Shown here piece after piece: positions 61,754-64,000 of a stretch of 64,000 nucleotides of DNA. Origin of the DNA: Spirochaetales bacterium (GTDB lineage: Bacteria > Spirochaetota > Spirochaetia > DSM-2461); NCBI GenBank assembly GCA_028533045.1, contig JAQQAP010000005.1, positions 1-64,000 of the forward strand, read 5' to 3'. The notes beneath the pieces were generated by a model that saw nothing but the letters and a program-made list of their open reading frames with translations, was not told the origin of the DNA and did not search any database. Within the stretch, counting starts at the first letter, position 1; each line of letters opens with the position of its first letter. The translations under genes and the position numbers were made by a program.

Positions 61754-62350
61754 ATGGCTAAAGTCAAGCTGACCAAAAATGAGCAGAAAAAGCAAAAAGA
61801 TGCTCTCAAAATGTACACCCGCTATCTGCCTACGCTGATTCTCAAGAAGCAGCAGCTGCAGATGGAAATCCGCAAGGTAGAAGAACGGGCGGCGCAGGTC
61901 AAGGCGAAGAAAGAGGCTTTGGAAGAGGAATTCCGCAGCTGGATAGGCGTATTCGGTGAGGAAGTGGGGCTGGATAGTTCCCTTCTCAAGGTAAAGGAGA
62001 TTGTTACCTCAAAGGGTAACATCGCCGGTGTACCTATTCCTGTTTTCGAGCGGGCCGAATTCTATCCTGTAAGCTACGACATCTTTGAGAAACCCCTCTG
62101 GGTGGACAAGGCCGTAGCCAAGCTGGAACAGCTCATGCTTTTTGACCTGGAGTACGAAGTACTGGAACAGCAGGTTGCCCTATTGGAGCAGGAATTACGC
62201 ACCACCAGCCAGAGAGTTAACCTCTTTGAAAAGGTGATGATTCCCGAGACAAAGGCCAACATCAAGAAAATTGGAGTTTACCTGGGAGACCAGCAGACCG
62301 CTGCGGTTGTTCGGGGTAAAATCTCTAAACGCAAGTTAAAGGTGTCCTAG
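61754..62350 (+). CDS. atpD: V-type ATP synthase subunit D
   Basis: The 198-residue central rotor subunit consists of two long helices (about 8-70 and 120-190) that form the coiled-coil shaft, with a small connecting domain. The N-terminus KVKLTKNEQKKQKDALKMYTRYLP is typical of the family. It starts three bases after atpB and ends one base before the next ATG region. Confidence 0.94.
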   Translation: MAKVKLTKNEQKKQKDALKMYTRYLPTLILKKQQLQMEIRKVEERAAQVKAKKEALEEEFRSWIGVFGEEVGLDSSLLKVKEIVTSKGNIAGVPIPVFERAEFYPVSYDIFEKPLWVDKAVAKLEQLMLFDLEYEVLEQQVALLEQELRTTSQRVNLFEKVMIPETKANIKKIGVYLGDQQTAAVVRGKISKRKLKVS

Positions 62351-62351
62351 T

Positions 62352-64000
62352 ATGGCTATAGTGCAAATGAAAAAGGCCACCGTTATTACGATGGACCAAG
62401 ACAGAGAAGAGACGCTGGAGAAACTTCGCGCAGAGGGTGTAATACACCTGGAACGCAGTAATCCGGTCTCTTCCGGCGATCTTTCCGCTCTGGAAAATGA
62501 GATAGCCGCTTTTAAGCAGGCCATGATTCTCCTTCCCGAAGCGGAAGTCGTTGCGGATATGTCGGAAAACCGGGATTACGCCCGTTCTGTGGTGGAACAG
62601 GTGCTGGAAATCCGGCGGACCGATGACGAACTGGTTTCCAGGCTGAATGCCATTAAGCTGGAAGAGGAACTGTTGGCTTCCTGGGACAATGTGGACCCGG
62701 AAGATCTGGTTTTCCTGGAAGAGAACAATGTTTTCCTCCGTTTTTACCATGTTCCCGTAGCCCAGTACGATGAGCTGGCCTCCGAATATGAACTGATTGA
62801 ACTGGATAGGGTAAAGGGTTTTGTTTACGCCATGGCTGCCAAGCTGAGCGCAGACCAGCTGCCCCCTCTGGAATCGGTACTGTTTCCCGCCAAGGGTCGT
62901 GAGGCTCTCGAAGCGGAAAGGGATGAAATCGGCGAGTCCCGGAAAAACGGCGAAAGCCGCCTGAGCGAGCTGGCCAAGAACCGTCCTCTTATGGATTGGT
63001 ACGGCGAAGTCCTTGAGCAGGAGTGGGAATTTGAAGAAGCCCGGCTTCTCTGCGGTGACGACGAGGGAATCTCCTATCTTACCGGCTTTGTTCCGGTAGA
63101 CGGGGCGGAGTCTCTCAAGGCTGCGGCGGAACACAATAAATGGGGACTCCTTTTGGACGATCCCGGTGAAGAAGATGCGGTTCCCACCGAATTGAAATTG
63201 GGACCCTTTGCGGCCCTTCTCAAGCCTGTGTTGGACTTTCTGGGGATTCTTCCCGGTTACAGAGAGTATGACATTAGCTTCTTCTTCCTCTGTTTCTTTA
63301 GTATTTTTACGGCCATGCTTATTGGTGACGCCGGTTACGGAACTATTTTCCTGGGCGCCACTCTGGCAGGTATGATCGGGGCACATAAAAAGACGGGCAA
63401 AGTCAGCAAGCTCTTTTTTCTGCCTCTCCTGTTAAGCGTCTCCATTATTATCTGGGGAGCTATTACGGGAACCTGGTTCGCCAGTGCCGGTCTTGCGGGG
63501 CTTTCTTTCTTCGATAAGCTAAAGCTTGATGTCTTTAGGGTTGAAGGGGACGAAAGCATTGCTTTGATTATGGGAATCAGTTTTGCCCTTGGTATTGTGC
63601 AGCTCCTCATAGGTGTTGTGCAGAACTTCAAGAAAAACTTTCCCCAGCTCTCCAGTTTTGCCCAGGTGGGATGGTTCGCCGTACTTGTATCGGTTTGGTA
63701 CCTTATCCTTATTCTGGTTGTAAACAGGCAGGGGCTGGAAACCTATCCCCAGCAGATGCTCTATGTTCTGCTGGGCGGTGTGGCTATTATCTTTCTCTTC
63801 GGCGGACAGGAAGAGGGTAAAACCTTTTTTCAGGGGATTCTTAATTCTCTGGCGAACTTCCTGCAGCTCTTTTTGGACGTGGTGGGTACCTTCTCGGACC
63901 TCATGTCTTATGTAAGACTGTTTGCCGTAGGATTGGCCGGTGTAAAGATTGCGGAAACCTTTAACCAGCTGGGGGGACAGTTCTCCGGCAGCTGGACGAT
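62352..64000 (+). CDS. atpI: V-type ATP synthase subunit I (3' end beyond the window)
   Basis: The visible 549 codons encode the membrane stator subunit. The cytoplasmic N-terminal half (about 1-300) begins MAIVQMKKATVITMDQDREETLEKL. Several membrane helices follow (FFFLCFFSIFTAMLIGDAGYG, LLSVSIIIWGAITGTWF, IMGISFALGIVQLLIG). LMSYVRLFAVGLAG carries the essential Arg of the half-channel. The frame is open at the right edge. The proteolipid subunit K gene is expected next. Confidence 0.93.
   Translation, partial: MAIVQMKKATVITMDQDREETLEKLRAEGVIHLERSNPVSSGDLSALENEIAAFKQAMILLPEAEVVADMSENRDYARSVVEQVLEIRRTDDELVSRLNAIKLEEELLASWDNVDPEDLVFLEENNVFLRFYHVPVAQYDELASEYELIELDRVKGFVYAMAAKLSADQLPPLESVLFPAKGREALEAERDEIGESRKNGESRLSELAKNRPLMDWYGEVLEQEWEFEEARLLCGDDEGISYLTGFVPVDGAESLKAAAEHNKWGLLLDDPGEEDAVPTELKLGPFAALLKPVLDFLGILPGYREYDISFFFLCFFSIFTAMLIGDAGYGTIFLGATLAGMIGAHKKTGKVSKLFFLPLLLSVSIIIWGAITGTWFASAGLAGLSFFDKLKLDVFRVEGDESIALIMGISFALGIVQLLIGVVQNFKKNFPQLSSFAQVGWFAVLVSVWYLILILVVNRQGLETYPQQMLYVLLGGVAIIFLFGGQEEGKTFFQGILNSLANFLQLFLDVVGTFSDLMSYVRLFAVGLAGVKIAETFNQLGGQFSGSWT

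Overview
The window reads as a chromosomal segment of a free-living spirochete (Spirochaetota, Spirochaetaceae in the broad sense) of roughly balanced GC content. The best evidence is the V-type ATPase operon at the right edge, in the order E, DUF2764 protein, A, B, D, I, which is the arrangement known from Treponema and Borrelia. Many lipoproteins with loose spirochete-type lipoboxes support this. The genus cannot be fixed from sequence alone. The gene layout is dense: convergent neighbours often overlap at their stop codons (653-660, 1413-1416, 6218-6223, 16574-16592).

Layout. 1-1.4 kb: the edge of a possible IS982-type transposase, a transglutaminase-like lipoprotein, a small GIY-YIG-like protein and an XRE regulator. 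1.4-6.2 kb: a GGDEF-EAL protein, oligoendopeptidase F and MTA/SAH nucleosidase. 6.2-14.7 kb: a five-gene tripartite ABC efflux operon (adaptor, ATPase, two permeases, TolC-like channel) divergent from a histidine kinase/response regulator pair. 14.7-20.4 kb: an orphan kinase, a phosphopantetheinyl transferase, a sugar nucleotidyltransferase, a broken Eis-type acetyltransferase, and a HisE/dihydroorotate dehydrogenase-like pair. 20.4-21.9 kb: a repeat-rich stretch around a small STAS/SEC14-like gene, including 25 tandem copies of a heptanucleotide. 21.9-27.4 kb: a metallo-hydrolase, a second two-component system divergent from a Spy/CpxP-like lipoprotein, and an arsR-permease-thioredoxin operon. 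27.5-33 kb: a chemoreceptor and an IclR-kduI-kduD uronate catabolism cluster. 33-40.7 kb: hflX and envelope genes (M23 peptidase, FecR protein, lipoproteins), a metallo-hydrolase, an uncharacterised 570-residue protein and a HAD hydrolase. 40.7-46.6 kb: tRNA-Phe and a run of envelope lipoproteins ending in a CsgG-like/barrel protein. 46.7-57.4 kb: metG, a FemX-like transferase, an orphan kinase, oleate hydratase with a TetR regulator, murI, rsgA and small conserved genes. 57.5-64 kb: the V-ATPase operon, cut off inside subunit I.

The most striking pattern is in gene starts. At least a dozen first-of-transcript genes have a sigma70-like -10 box ending 5-8 nt before the ATG (10 nt in one case) and no Shine-Dalgarno sequence. 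This predicts leaderless mRNAs. Downstream operon genes carry ordinary GGAGG-type sites. Several starts were therefore placed downstream of the longest open frame. The second notable feature is the heptamer array that begins at the stop codon of the STAS/SEC14-like gene, with related copies upstream and an inverted, 21-nt-period derivative running into the next promoter. Third, the kduI promoter carries a perfect 17-bp KdgR-like palindrome at its predicted start site.
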